Origin: Limnohabitans sp. Bal53
GTDB taxonomy: Bacteria > Pseudomonadota > Gammaproteobacteria > Burkholderiales > Burkholderiaceae_C
Reading direction: 5' to 3'
Assembly: GCF_003063355.1 (NCBI RefSeq)
Contig: NZ_NESH01000002.1
Span: 310,001-374,000 of the forward strand
Length of the DNA stretch: 64,000 nucleotides
Shown here: positions 48,808 through 61,860 of the stretch, in pieces
Numbering within the stretch: the stretch's first letter is position 1
How the letters are laid out: each line of letters starts with the position of its first letter
Translations under genes and position numbers: made by a program
The notes under the pieces: model-generated
Told to the model about the DNA's origin: nothing
Seen by the model: only the letters and a program-made list of their open reading frames with translations
Databases searched by the model: none

Positions 48808-51800
48808 GTGCGCCTCAATTCCATCAAGCTTTCTGGCTTCAAATCGTTTGCCGAACCGACCAATTTCTTGCTGCCTGGGCAGCTGGTGGGCGTGGTGGGC
48901 CCCAACGGTTGCGGCAAGTCCAACATCATGGACGCGGTGCGCTGGGTGCTGGGCGAGTCCAAAGCGTCGGAGTTGCGTGGCGAGTCCATGCAAGACGTCA
49001 TCTTCAACGGCACCACCACCCGCAAACCGGCCAGCCGGGCCAGTGTGGAGTTGGTGTTCAGCAACGAAGATCACCGCGCAGGCGGCCAATGGGGCCAATT
49101 TGCCGAAATCGCCGTCAAGCGCGTGCTGACCCGTGACGGCAACAGCAGTTATTACATCAACAACCAGCCCGTGCGCCGCCGCGACGTGCAGGACGTGTTT
49201 TTGGGCACCGGCCTGGGCCCACGCGCTTACGCCATCATCGGCCAGGGCACGATCAGCCGCATCATCGAGTCGCGCCCCGAAGAGCTGCGTTTGTTCCTCG
49301 AAGAAGCCGCGGGTGTCTCCAAATACAAAGAGCGCCGCCGCGAGACCGAAAACCGCTTGTCGGATACCCGTGAGAACCTGACCCGGGTGGACGACATCCT
49401 GCGGGAGCTCAACGCCAACCTGGAAAAGCTCGAAAAACAGGCCGAAGTGGCCCGTCGGTACAACGCCTTGCAGGCCGACAGCAGCCTGAAGCAACACCAG
49501 TTGTGGTTTTTGAAGCGCCGCGACGCCGAGGCCGACCAAGGCCGCATGAAGTCCGACGTGGACCAGGCCGTGAACGCGCTCGAATCGCGCATGGCCGACC
49601 TGAGGCACGTCGAGGCCGATCTGGAGACCATCCGCCAGGCGCATTACGCCGCAGGTGACCAGGTCAACCAGGCACAAGGCAAGCTGTACGAAGCCAGCGC
49701 CGAAGTGGGGCGTCTGGAAGCCGAAATCCGCTTTGTGGTGGAAGGCCGCCAACGCGCCGAGCAGCGTTTGCAGCAGCTGATCGAGCAAACCGCGCAATGG
49801 GGTACCCGCAGCGAGGACGCTCAGGTCGAGCTGGAAACCCTGGCCGAGCAAGCGGCCATGGCAGAAGACCAAAGCATGACGCTGGCCGCTCAGGTGGAAG
49901 ACCAGGCCATGGCGCTGCCTGATCTGGAAGAAGCCCTGCGCAAAGCCCAAAACGACGCCACCGCCCAACGCGCCAGCGTGGTGCAGGTGCAGCAGCAAAT
50001 TGGTGTGCTGGCCGCAGACCAGCGCAACGTCGAAGAACAATCGCGGCAGCTTGAAAACCGCCGCGAACGCTTGCTAACCGACCGCAACGCCCTGGCCGCG
50101 CCCGACGAAGCCCGGCTGAACCACTTGCAAGAACAACTGGCCGAGGCCGAAGCCCTGTCGGCCGAGTCCGAAGCTCGGTTGCAGGACTTGCAAGAGCAGG
50201 TGCCCGCTCTCGACGAAGACCGCCGCACGCGCCAAACCGCCGTGAACCAAGAGTCGTCCAAGCTGGCCGACTTGAGCGCCCGCATCGAGGCGCTCAAAGC
50301 CTTGCAAGAAAAAGTGCGCACCGACGGCAAGCTCAAGCCTTGGTTGGCCAAGCAAGGCCTGGAAGGCCTGGAAGGCCTGTGGAGCCGGATCCACATTGAG
50401 CCGGGTTGGGAAAACGCCCTCGAATCGGCCCTGCGCGAACGCCTGTCGGCCTTGGAAGTCTCGCGCTTGGACATGGTGCGCGCCTTTGCCAACGACGCAC
50501 CGCCCGCCAAACTGAGCTTTTTCAGCCCTCCGCTGGCAACCAAAGCCGCGCCAAGCAGCGGCATGCCCGCAGGCTGCAAGCCCTTGGCCGAGTTGCTGCG
50601 TGTGCACGATGCCGGTTTGTCAGCGCTCTTGGCCGACTGGCTGCAAGGCTGCTACACCGCCCCCCATCTGGAAGACGCGCTGGCTTGGCGCAGCCAGCTG
50701 CAAGCGGGCGAAACCCTGTTGGTGCAGGCCGGCCATGCTGTTCAACTCAACAGCGTGGTGTTTTACGCGCCAGACTCTGAACAAGCCGGTTTGTTGGCCC
50801 GTGCCCAAGAGATCGAGAACCTGGAAAAGCAACTGCGCGCCCAAACGCTGATTGCCGAAGAAAGCCGCAGCGCCTTGGTGCGGGCCGAAGCGGCCTATGC
50901 TGATGCTTCGCAGCGCCTGATGACCGTGCGCCGCGAAGCCAGCGAGAGCCAGTCGCGCACCCATGAGTTGCAGGTTGAGACTTTGCGCCTGTCGCAGCTG
51001 GTGGCACAAACCCGCGCCCGCAGCGAGCAAATCAGCAACGACTTGGCCGAAGTTGAGGCCTTGCTCGATGAGCTGCAAGAGCGCCGCGTGACGGCCGAGG
51101 CCCGCTTCGAAGAGCTGGACATGCAGCTGGCCGACACGCAAGAGCGCCACGCTCAGTTGGACGAGCGCGTGATCGAGGCCGAGCGCAAGTTGGCCGAATG
51201 CCGCGAGCAGCAGCGCAGCTTGGAGCGCCGCGCGCAAGAAGCCCAGTTCTCGCAGCGCAGCCTGGACGCCCGCCGCGCCGAGCTCAACCGCACGATAGAG
51301 ACCGCGCAGCAGCAGGTCACCAGCATCGAAGCCGAAATGCAGCGGGCCCGCGACGAGCTCAGCCGCTTGACCGATGCCGCTGCCCAAGCGGGTTTGCAAA
51401 ACGTGCTGGCCGTCAAACTCGAGCGCGAGCAAGCCTTGGGCGCTTGCCGCAGCGCCTATGACGACCTGACGGCCAAACTGCGCGCCAGCGATGAGCGCCG
51501 CGTGAGTTTTGAGCGCGAACTCGACCCGCTGCGCCAACGCATCACCGATTTGCAGCTCAAGGAACAAGCCGCCCGCTTGGGTCTCGAGCAATACACGCAG
51601 CTGCTGGCCGATGCCCAAGCCGATCTGGAGGCCGTGGCCGCTTCGATCGAAGCCGGTCAGGTGCGTGTGACGGGTCTGCAAGGCGAGATCGACCGCATCC
51701 ACCGCGAAATCACCGCTTTGGGCCCGGTCAACCTGGCCGCGTTGGAAGAGCTGACCACTTCGCGCGAGCGCAAGGTGTTCCTCGACTCGCAGTGCGCCGA

Positions 51801-52335
51801 CCTGACCGATGCGATGAACACGCTGGAAGACGCGATCCGCAAGATCGACGCCGAAACCCGCGAGTTGCTGGGCGGCACCTTCAAGATCGTCAACGAGCAC
51901 TTCAGCCGCATGTTCCCTGAACTGTTTGGTGGCGGCAATGCCCGCTTGGTGATGACCGGCGACGAAATTTTGGACGCGGGTGTGCAGGTGCTGGCGCAGC
52001 CACCCGGCAAGAAAAACCAGACGATCCACCTGCTCTCGGGTGGCGAAAAGGCCCTCACGGCCATCGCGCTGGTGTTTGCGATTTTTCAGCTCAACCCGGC
52101 CCCGTTTTGCTTGCTCGACGAGGTGGACGCGCCGCTGGACGACGCGAACACCGAGCGCTACGCCAAACTGGTGGCGGGTATGGGCAAAGAGACCCAGTTT
52201 CTGTTCATCAGCCACAACAAGATCGCCATGGAAATGGCCGAGCAGTTGATTGGCGTGACCATGCAGGAGCAGGGCGTTTCACGCATCGTGGCTGTGGACA
52301 TGGAGTCCGCAGTGTCAATGGCCGACGTGGCCTGA
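48808..52335 (+). CDS. smc: Chromosome segregation ATPase SMC
   Basis: SMC forms a ring-shaped dimer that condenses and segregates chromosomes with ScpA/ScpB. The 1175-residue protein has N-terminal Walker A GPNGCGKS (31-38), a first long coiled coil (about 165-490), a hinge (about 510-640), a second coiled coil (about 660-1000) and a C-terminal head with LLSGGEKALTAIALVFAI and LLDEVDAPLDD. The start is GTG at 48808. zipA begins seven bases later. scpA and scpB are not in the window. Confidence 0.98.
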   Translation: MRLNSIKLSGFKSFAEPTNFLLPGQLVGVVGPNGCGKSNIMDAVRWVLGESKASELRGESMQDVIFNGTTTRKPASRASVELVFSNEDHRAGGQWGQFAEIAVKRVLTRDGNSSYYINNQPVRRRDVQDVFLGTGLGPRAYAIIGQGTISRIIESRPEELRLFLEEAAGVSKYKERRRETENRLSDTRENLTRVDDILRELNANLEKLEKQAEVARRYNALQADSSLKQHQLWFLKRRDAEADQGRMKSDVDQAVNALESRMADLRHVEADLETIRQAHYAAGDQVNQAQGKLYEASAEVGRLEAEIRFVVEGRQRAEQRLQQLIEQTAQWGTRSEDAQVELETLAEQAAMAEDQSMTLAAQVEDQAMALPDLEEALRKAQNDATAQRASVVQVQQQIGVLAADQRNVEEQSRQLENRRERLLTDRNALAAPDEARLNHLQEQLAEAEALSAESEARLQDLQEQVPALDEDRRTRQTAVNQESSKLADLSARIEALKALQEKVRTDGKLKPWLAKQGLEGLEGLWSRIHIEPGWENALESALRERLSALEVSRLDMVRAFANDAPPAKLSFFSPPLATKAAPSSGMPAGCKPLAELLRVHDAGLSALLADWLQGCYTAPHLEDALAWRSQLQAGETLLVQAGHAVQLNSVVFYAPDSEQAGLLARAQEIENLEKQLRAQTLIAEESRSALVRAEAAYADASQRLMTVRREASESQSRTHELQVETLRLSQLVAQTRARSEQISNDLAEVEALLDELQERRVTAEARFEELDMQLADTQERHAQLDERVIEAERKLAECREQQRSLERRAQEAQFSQRSLDARRAELNRTIETAQQQVTSIEAEMQRARDELSRLTDAAAQAGLQNVLAVKLEREQALGACRSAYDDLTAKLRASDERRVSFERELDPLRQRITDLQLKEQAARLGLEQYTQLLADAQADLEAVAASIEAGQVRVTGLQGEIDRIHREITALGPVNLAALEELTTSRERKVFLDSQCADLTDAMNTLEDAIRKIDAETRELLGGTFKIVNEHFSRMFPELFGGGNARLVMTGDEILDAGVQVLAQPPGKKNQTIHLLSGGEKALTAIALVFAIFQLNPAPFCLLDEVDAPLDDANTERYAKLVAGMGKETQFLFISHNKIAMEMAEQLIGVTMQEQGVSRIVAVDMESAVSMADVA

Positions 52336-52342
52336 GGAAGTT

Positions 52343-55569
<3,227 letters not shown>

Positions 55570-55657
55570 AATTGGCGCGCGATCTGGGCGGGTCTGTCTG
55601 CGCGATCACGCAGGCCCACCGCATGTGCAAGGGGTGCGCGGCAGGCCGAGGACGGCG

Positions 55658-56197
55658 TCAATCGTCCTCGCTCGCGCTGATTTCCGGAAACAGCACCTCG
55701 GTGAAACCAAAGCGGCTGAAATCGCGCACCCGCATGGGGTAGAGCTTGCCGATCAGGTGGTCGCATTCGTGCTGCACCACACGGGCGTGAAACCCGTCCA
55801 CCTCACGGTTGATGGGCGTGCCTTTTTCGTCAAAACCGGTGTAACGAATGTGCGCCCAGCGCGGCACCAACCCGCGCAAGCCCGGCACCGACAGGCAGCC
55901 TTCCCAATCGTCTTCTTCGGCCACGCCCATCGGGGTGATGACCGGGTTGATCAGCACGGTGCGCGGCACCAAAGGCCGCCCCGGGTAGCGCGGGTTGGCA
56001 CTTGAGCTGCCAAAAATCACCAGTTGCAGGTTCACCCCAATTTGGGGTGCTGCCAGGCCTGCACCGTTGACGGCAGCCATGGTGTCTTGCATGTCCGCAA
56101 TCAGGGCGTGCAGCTCGGGTGTGTCAAAAGTGGTCACGGGCTCGGCCATGCGCAGCAAACGCGCGTCGCCCATTTTGAGGATGTCTCGAACGGTCAT
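55658..56197 (-). CDS. def: Peptide deformylase
   Basis: Deformylase removes the formyl group from nascent proteins with a metal ion. The 179-residue protein has all three motifs: [18 protein letters not shown] and QHECDHLIG, with Cys and two His as ligands. It is a stand-alone gene, not paired with fmt, which suggests a second copy elsewhere. It is convergent with ligA across an 88-base gap. Confidence 0.97.
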   Translation of the reverse strand: MTVRDILKMGDARLLRMAEPVTTFDTPELHALIADMQDTMAAVNGAGLAAPQIGVNLQLVIFGSSSANPRYPGRPLVPRTVLINPVITPMGVAEEDDWEGCLSVPGLRGLVPRWAHIRYTGFDEKGTPINREVDGFHARVVQHECDHLIGKLYPMRVRDFSRFGFTEVLFPEISASEDD

Positions 56198-56305
56198 GTT
56201 GGCACTCTCACATGAAAATCAATTAAAAACCATCCAACATTCATCGATGGCGCTGGGCAGGAAAAGGGTAGGAGCTGTGCGACCCACCGCCTTGGCATTG
56301 GGCCC

Positions 56306-58003
56306 TCATGGTTTGTCTTCCCAAAACTCGCCCTCGTAGCGGCCCCCCTGACGGGCGCGCGCATTTTCCTGAGCGCGCAAATCGACCCGGCGGATCTTGC
56401 CTGAAATGGTCTTGGGCAGGTCACTGAACTCGATGCGGCGCACCAATTTGTAGGACGAAACCCGCTCACGCATGAACGTAAAAATCGCCCCCGCCGTGGC
56501 CGCATCGGGCGCGTGGCCCGGAGCCAAAATCACATAGGCCTTGGGTACCTGGCCCCGCACCGGATCGGGCGCGGGTACCACCGCTGCTTCGGCTACGGCC
56601 GGGTGTTCGATCAGTGCGCTTTCCAGCTCAAAGGGGCTGATGCGGTAACCCGAGGACTTGAACACATCGTCGGCCCGACCCACGTAGGTGATGTACCCCT
56701 GTTCATCGCGCTGGCCCACGTCACCCGTGTGGTAATAGCCGTCGCGCATGGCCTCGGCGGTTTTGTCTGCGTCGTCGGCATAGCCGTTCATCAGCGCCGC
56801 AGGGCGGTGTGCCAAGTCGATGCAAATTTCGCCCTCGTCGGCGGCTTCACCATCGGCGTTCAGAAGCACCATTCGGTAGCCGGGCAATGGCCGCCCCATC
56901 GATCCCGCCTTGAGCGGCGCACCCGGTGGGTTGCCAATCTGGGCCGTGGTCTCGGTCTGACCGTAGCCGTCGCGGATGGTGATTTGCCAAGCGGCCCGCA
57001 CCTGATCGATGACCTCGGGGTTGAGTGGCTCGCCCGCTGAAATCAGCTCGCGCAACTGCACGGGCCAGGCCTTCAGGTCCTCTTGAATCAGCATGCGCCA
57101 CACCGTGGGCGGCGCGCACAAGGTGTTGACCCGGTGCTGCACCAGCGTGCCCAGAATGTCTGGCCCGTTGAAGCGCGCGTAGTTGTAGATGAACACGCAG
57201 GCCTGCGCATTGAGCGGCGCAAAAAAGCAGCTCCAGGCGTGCTTGGCCCAGCCTGGCGAGCTGATGGTCCAGTGCACATCGCCTTTTTGCAGACCCAACC
57301 AATACAAGGTGGACAGGTGTCCTACCGGGTAGCTTTGTTGGGTGTGCTGCACCAGCTTGGGTTTGGCGGTGGTGCCTGAGGTGAAGTACTCCAGCAAAGG
57401 ATCGGTCACCCGAGTCGACTCGGGCTGCGTGAAGGCGGTGCTGGCTTGGTGCGACTGCGCGTAATCTTGCCAACCCGCAGGCAAGCCTGTGCTGCCCGAT
57501 ATGCTCACCAAAGTCAGCCCATGGGTCACGGCGCTGGGCAAATCCTGCACTTTGGCCATGCCCACCGCGTTGGTGATGATGAATTTGACTCGCCCGCGCG
57601 CCAGGCGGTCTTGCAAATCATCCCCCGACAGCAGCGTGGTGGCGGGAATCAGCACCACGCCCAACTTGATCGCGGCCAGCATGGTTTCCCAAAGTGGCAC
57701 CTCGTTGCCCATCATGAGCAAAATCCGGTCGCCCTTGCGCGCACCCAGGGCCACCAGCCAATTGGCCACTTGGTTGGAACGATGCGACAGCTCGGCATAG
57801 CTGAGGCGAAACTGCTCTCCCGAGGCCTCCACAATGTGCAAAGCCGGGGCCGGGTTGTCCCGTGCGATGCTGTCAAAGTAGTCCAAGCCCCAATTGAAAT
57901 GCGTCAAATCAGGCCACTCAAACGCCGCCACGGCAGCCTCGTAGTCGGTGCGGTGGGTCAGCAAAGCATCGCGGCTGGCCAAAAATTGTTCAAGTTCGCT
58001 CAT
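56306..58003 (-). CDS. AMP-binding acyl-CoA synthetase
   Basis: An adenylate-forming enzyme that activates a carboxylic acid to its CoA ester. The 565-residue protein has the AMP-binding loop YFTSGTTAKPKLVQH, DGYGQTETTAQIG, and the catalytic lysine stretch ISGKIRRVDLR near the C terminus. The pattern is nearest to the medium-chain (ACSM-like) acyl-CoA synthetases or benzoate-type ligases; substrate not assignable. ATG 58003 has GAGGAG upstream; the frame runs 38 codons further. It is divergent from the serine hydrolase. Confidence 0.88.
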   Translation of the reverse strand: MSELEQFLASRDALLTHRTDYEAAVAAFEWPDLTHFNWGLDYFDSIARDNPAPALHIVEASGEQFRLSYAELSHRSNQVANWLVALGARKGDRILLMMGNEVPLWETMLAAIKLGVVLIPATTLLSGDDLQDRLARGRVKFIITNAVGMAKVQDLPSAVTHGLTLVSISGSTGLPAGWQDYAQSHQASTAFTQPESTRVTDPLLEYFTSGTTAKPKLVQHTQQSYPVGHLSTLYWLGLQKGDVHWTISSPGWAKHAWSCFFAPLNAQACVFIYNYARFNGPDILGTLVQHRVNTLCAPPTVWRMLIQEDLKAWPVQLRELISAGEPLNPEVIDQVRAAWQITIRDGYGQTETTAQIGNPPGAPLKAGSMGRPLPGYRMVLLNADGEAADEGEICIDLAHRPAALMNGYADDADKTAEAMRDGYYHTGDVGQRDEQGYITYVGRADDVFKSSGYRISPFELESALIEHPAVAEAAVVPAPDPVRGQVPKAYVILAPGHAPDAATAGAIFTFMRERVSSYKLVRRIEFSDLPKTISGKIRRVDLRAQENARARQGGRYEGEFWEDKP

Positions 58004-58178
58004 GGGCTCCTCGGCGGGGGTTGGGGCTAGGCCATATGGCCAAAACAGTTTAGCGCCTGCTATGGGTGCGGTGCATGGGGGCTTGTCTGGAGGCGATTGT
58101 CTGCAAGAGTCCTCCAAGCCTCTGATAAGCTTTTCTTCGAATGCTTCAATCCATCACACGAAGACAACTGGAGAATTC

Positions 58179-59474
58179 ATGGGTTTTGCGACTACAAAAT
58201 GGGCCTTGTCCTGGGTCCTCGTTGGCGGCTTGGGTGGTCATTGGGGCGTCGGGGCCGAGACTTTGTTGATTCGGCCGGATGGACCGAATGCCGAACGTTT
58301 GGGCATGAAACAAGCTTACCCGGCTTGCCCTCAAGCCTTGACCCGGCCTGAATGTCGCGTGGGCACTTGGTCGGCCAATGACACAGTCGCGCCCAGTGCG
58401 GTGGTGCGTCCCGCAGGCGAACCCATGCCGTTGCCACACTGGCAAGACGCGCCCGCCATCAGCTACCGCTGGGGCCTGTTCAGCAAGACCCTGGACGACT
58501 TCATGGCCGAGACCCAAACCACGGGTCTGATGGTGATCCAGGATGGCCGCGTGGTGGCTGAGCGCTACCAGTACGGCCGACAACCGGATATGCGGTTTCG
58601 CTCTTTTTCGATGGCCAAAACCTTCACGGCCATGCTGGTGGGCATTGCGCACGGCAAAGGCCTGATTCGCTCACTGGACGACAAAGCGGCCGACTATTGG
58701 CCTGAAATTGCGCCTTCCGCTTATGGCCAAACCACCATCCGCAACTTGCTGCGCATGTCGTCTGGTGTGCCTTTTCGGGAGCTCTACACCTGGACGCCCG
58801 ACGACGACATCTGGCTTTGGGGTCGGGTCTTGTATTCGCCTGAGAACCGCAGGCGGCCCGAGAAAATTGTGGAATACCTCAACACCAAGACTACCCGAGA
58901 AGCGGAGCAAGGCGTGCGCTTCAAATACGCCACCATCGAGACAGAAATACTGGGCAGGGTCTTGAGTCGGGCCGCTGGCATGAGCATCACCCAGATGACC
59001 GAAGATTGGTTGTGGAAACCCATGGGCGCAGAGGCCCAGGCGCGGTGGTTGCTCGCAAGCACCGACCAAGGCGAGGGTACTGGCGGGAGCTTCAATGCCA
59101 CACTGCGCGACTACGCACGCTTTGGCGTGCTGCTGGCCAATGATGGCGTGAGGGGCGGTGTTCAGGTCATCCCCCGCGACTATCTGCTGGATGCGACCGA
59201 TGCGGCACGCCAACCGGGGGCCTTTCGGCCGCGCAGCGCAACACCGGGCATGGGCTACGGCTACCAAACATGGATTGCACCCTTCAATGAACGCACATTT
59301 GCCCTCCAAGGCATCCATGGTCAACACATCATGGTGCAACCCAAATCGGGCATCGTGATGGTGCAGACTTCGGTCAACGAGCAGCCCAGCGGCCGACAAG
59401 ATCCACGCCCGTACCAAATGCGAGATGCCTTGTGGCTGGGTGTGCTCAAGAGCTTGGGTGGGGTCACGGACTGA
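58179..59474 (+). CDS. Exported serine hydrolase (beta-lactamase class C fold)
   Basis: A 431-residue protein of the AmpC/esterase/penicillin-binding superfamily. The catalytic SxxK is S144-M-A-K147 within FRSFSMAKTF, and a YxN-type site reads YATIET in the second half. The N terminus (KWALSWVLVGGLGGHWGVGA) looks like a signal peptide, so the enzyme probably acts in the periplasm. GGAG lies five bases before ATG 58179; the frame opens at 57948 over the divergent gene. Substrate unknown; an esterase role is as likely as beta-lactam cleavage. Confidence 0.85.
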   Translation: MGFATTKWALSWVLVGGLGGHWGVGAETLLIRPDGPNAERLGMKQAYPACPQALTRPECRVGTWSANDTVAPSAVVRPAGEPMPLPHWQDAPAISYRWGLFSKTLDDFMAETQTTGLMVIQDGRVVAERYQYGRQPDMRFRSFSMAKTFTAMLVGIAHGKGLIRSLDDKAADYWPEIAPSAYGQTTIRNLLRMSSGVPFRELYTWTPDDDIWLWGRVLYSPENRRRPEKIVEYLNTKTTREAEQGVRFKYATIETEILGRVLSRAAGMSITQMTEDWLWKPMGAEAQARWLLASTDQGEGTGGSFNATLRDYARFGVLLANDGVRGGVQVIPRDYLLDATDAARQPGAFRPRSATPGMGYGYQTWIAPFNERTFALQGIHGQHIMVQPKSGIVMVQTSVNEQPSGRQDPRPYQMRDALWLGVLKSLGGVTD

Positions 59475-59621
59475 AACATCAACCGCGTTTCTTGAGCCAG
59501 CTCGGGCGTGTAGGTGCGCGCGCCCAACTTGCCCACTCCACTTGCCCCCCTGCCGGACATCGTCAAATCCAAGTACCATTGAATTCCTCAAAATTTGGGA
59601 TTTCCCGGCGTGACCACCGAC

Positions 59622-60680
59622 ATGTTTTCCAGCCCTGTGTCTGGCTCCGACAGCTCCACACCTCGGCCAGAGGCTCAAAGGGGACCAAACTCTGGCCAGC
59701 GTGTGCTTTTGCTGGGGTCGACTGGCACGATCGGCATGGCCACCGTCAAGGCCTTGGTCGGGCGTGGCCATGAGGTGGTTTGTGTGGTCAGGCCACGCCA
59801 AGGCCCAGGGTCATCGCCATCAGAGACAGCGCTCTCAGAACGTTTGGCAGGGGCCACCATCCTGTGGGGCAATGCGGCCGAGGAGGGTTTTTGGAAACAA
59901 GCAGATTTGGCGCACGCCCGTTTTGATGCCGTGATCTCTTGCATGGCCTCGCGCATGGGCTCGCCCCAAGATGCTTGGCAGGTCGATCACCAAGCCCATG
60001 TGTGGGCGCTGCAAGCGGCGCAAGCCGCGGGTGTGAAACATTTTGTGCAACTGTCGGCCATCTGTGTGCAAAAGCCTTTGTTGGCGTTTCAGCATGCCAA
60101 GCTGGCCTTTGAAAAAGCCTTGATCGCATCAGGCCTGACTTATTCCATCGTGCGGCCCACTGCTTTTTTCAAATCGCTGTCTGGACAGCTCGATCGTGTC
60201 AAAAAAGGCAAACCGTTTTTGATTTTTGGCGATGGGCAGTTGACCGCCTGCAAACCCATCAGCGACGACGATTTGGCGGATTTTTTGGTAGGGTGCCTTC
60301 ATGATGCGTCGCGGCATAACCAAATCTTGCCCATCGGTGGGCCGGGGCCTGCCATCACGCCGCTGGCGCAGGGCGAGCAATTGTTTGCTTTGTTGGGAAA
60401 GCCGCCTCGCTTCAAGCGAGTTCCAGTGGGTCTTCTGGATGTGATCGTGGGTGTTTTGAGCTGGACAGGTCAGCTCATTCCCGCTGCTGCCGAAAAGGCC
60501 GAGCTGGCCCGCATTGGGCGGTATTACGCCACCGAATCCATGTTGGTGTGGGACGCGCAAGCGCAGCGCTACGATGCCCAGGCCACACCCTCACACGGCT
60601 CACAAACGCTGTTCGATGCCTATGCCCGCTGGCTCCAAGGAGAGGGCGCGCCTGATCGTGGGGAGCACGCGGTTTTTTAA
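59622..60680 (+). CDS. bciA: Divinyl (bacterio)chlorophyllide 8-vinyl reductase BciA
   Basis: BciA reduces the C8 vinyl group of divinyl protochlorophyllide/chlorophyllide to ethyl with NADPH, in (bacterio)chlorophyll synthesis. The 352-residue protein has a Rossmann loop GSTGTIG (32-38) and the very characteristic family stretches DAWQVDHQAHVWALQAA, LLAFQHAKLAFEKALI, YSIVRPTAFFKSLSGQ and LARIGRYYATESMLV. It is not next to other bch or crt genes. The start is uncertain: TTG 59595, GTG 59610 and ATG 59622 are all in frame; none has a strong ribosome site. Confidence 0.87.
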   Translation: MFSSPVSGSDSSTPRPEAQRGPNSGQRVLLLGSTGTIGMATVKALVGRGHEVVCVVRPRQGPGSSPSETALSERLAGATILWGNAAEEGFWKQADLAHARFDAVISCMASRMGSPQDAWQVDHQAHVWALQAAQAAGVKHFVQLSAICVQKPLLAFQHAKLAFEKALIASGLTYSIVRPTAFFKSLSGQLDRVKKGKPFLIFGDGQLTACKPISDDDLADFLVGCLHDASRHNQILPIGGPGPAITPLAQGEQLFALLGKPPRFKRVPVGLLDVIVGVLSWTGQLIPAAAEKAELARIGRYYATESMLVWDAQAQRYDAQATPSHGSQTLFDAYARWLQGEGAPDRGEHAVF

Positions 60681-60775
60681 GCGTTTTTGTGCGGCATTTC
60701 AGGCCGACAAAGCCGTTGAGGTTGTCGCTCACCGCCACACAAGTGGACGCTCGAACTTTCTGGTGTGGTTTGGGC

Positions 60776-61828
60776 TCAAAGGCCCTTGCAGACCATTTGT
60801 TGGGCTTGAGCCGTGGTTTGTCGGTGGGGTATAGCGTTGTTTCGCAGCCAGCGGGACATGTCTTGCATCGGTTCGCGGTTGCGCAGTTGGCGTGTCAGCA
60901 GATGCCAGCCTTCGGGGTAAATGACCACATCGGTCAAGCCGGTATGGGGCACTGCGGTGTTCAGATGCGTGAGCCAATCACACACGGGGTGTGGCGGGAT
61001 GATGCGGTCGCGCAGGCCATACAAAACCAAACTGCGTTGGGGGGGCAGTGCGTTTTGGGTTTGGGCGCGACCCATGAGTTCGGTCACCCCGGCCAGGCTG
61101 CCCACGCGGGTGGCTTTGATGAACAGCGGATCCCGGCTCAAGTCGCGTGAAACTTCGATGTCGTCGGTGGGGCGGATGCCCAGGGATGGAAGGCCTCGTC
61201 CCGTCAGTGTCATGTCGGGCGCGAGCAGGTTCATGGTGAACAGGCTCAGGCGTTGGTACCAAGGCATGCTGTGAGCCCCCCAGACGGCGGGGGCTTTGAG
61301 GATGAGTTGGTCGGCGGCAAGACCTGGCGCTTCACTGGCGGCCACCAGCACGACCGCACCGCCCATACTTTCGCCCACCACGGTGAGCGGCAGACCTGGG
61401 TGGCGATCGCGCAGTTGGGCGGCAATGTGCCTCAAGTCGGCCAGCAGCGCCTCTGATCCGGGCCAGATGCCTGGCTCCGGGTTGGCACCAAAGCCGCGTT
61501 GGTCGTAAGCGTAGACGGTGGCTTGCAGCTCGGCGACCAGGTGTTGGGCGAGCGGTTCAAAGGCTTTGCTGTAATCGTTGAAGCCGTGCACGCCCAGCAC
61601 GATCTGCCTGGGCTGGGGGCTGGCCCAGACGCGGGCTGCCAGAGTTTGGCCGCTTGGCAGCTTGAAAACACTGGGCTTGGCTGGTGGGGCGTAGGCGTAC
61701 ACGAGGTCGTCCGGCACGACCGGTGCAGTAGCTTGGGTGGCGGGGGCCGAGCAAGCGGTCACGAGCGCTATGCACAGAATGGCCAGGCACGGCCTCAGCC
61801 CATGGACAGGCTTGAACCTTGGGGTCAT
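60776..61828 (-). CDS. Alpha/beta hydrolase lipoprotein
   Basis: A 350-residue hydrolase of the monoacylglycerol-lipase type. The N terminus is a lipoprotein signal with the lipobox VTAC and lipidation at Cys26, so it is probably membrane-anchored. The catalytic serine is S154 in GESMGG, preceded by VLGVHGFNDYSKAF and AYDQRGFG, and a late YPEGWH supplies the likely catalytic histidine. The start is ATG 61828; the frame stays open for 159 codons upstream into the aminotransferase gene. Substrate unknown. Confidence 0.88.
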   Translation of the reverse strand: MTPRFKPVHGLRPCLAILCIALVTACSAPATQATAPVVPDDLVYAYAPPAKPSVFKLPSGQTLAARVWASPQPRQIVLGVHGFNDYSKAFEPLAQHLVAELQATVYAYDQRGFGANPEPGIWPGSEALLADLRHIAAQLRDRHPGLPLTVVGESMGGAVVLVAASEAPGLAADQLILKAPAVWGAHSMPWYQRLSLFTMNLLAPDMTLTGRGLPSLGIRPTDDIEVSRDLSRDPLFIKATRVGSLAGVTELMGRAQTQNALPPQRSLVLYGLRDRIIPPHPVCDWLTHLNTAVPHTGLTDVVIYPEGWHLLTRQLRNREPMQDMSRWLRNNAIPHRQTTAQAQQMVCKGL

Positions 61829-61860
61829 GGGGCGAAACGACACGGAAAGACTGCGAATAA

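Noticed and set aside
59321..59572. Short minus-strand frame after the serine hydrolase as a gene remnant
   Set aside because: Part overlaps the hydrolase end and I recognise no family; not enough to call a pseudogene.
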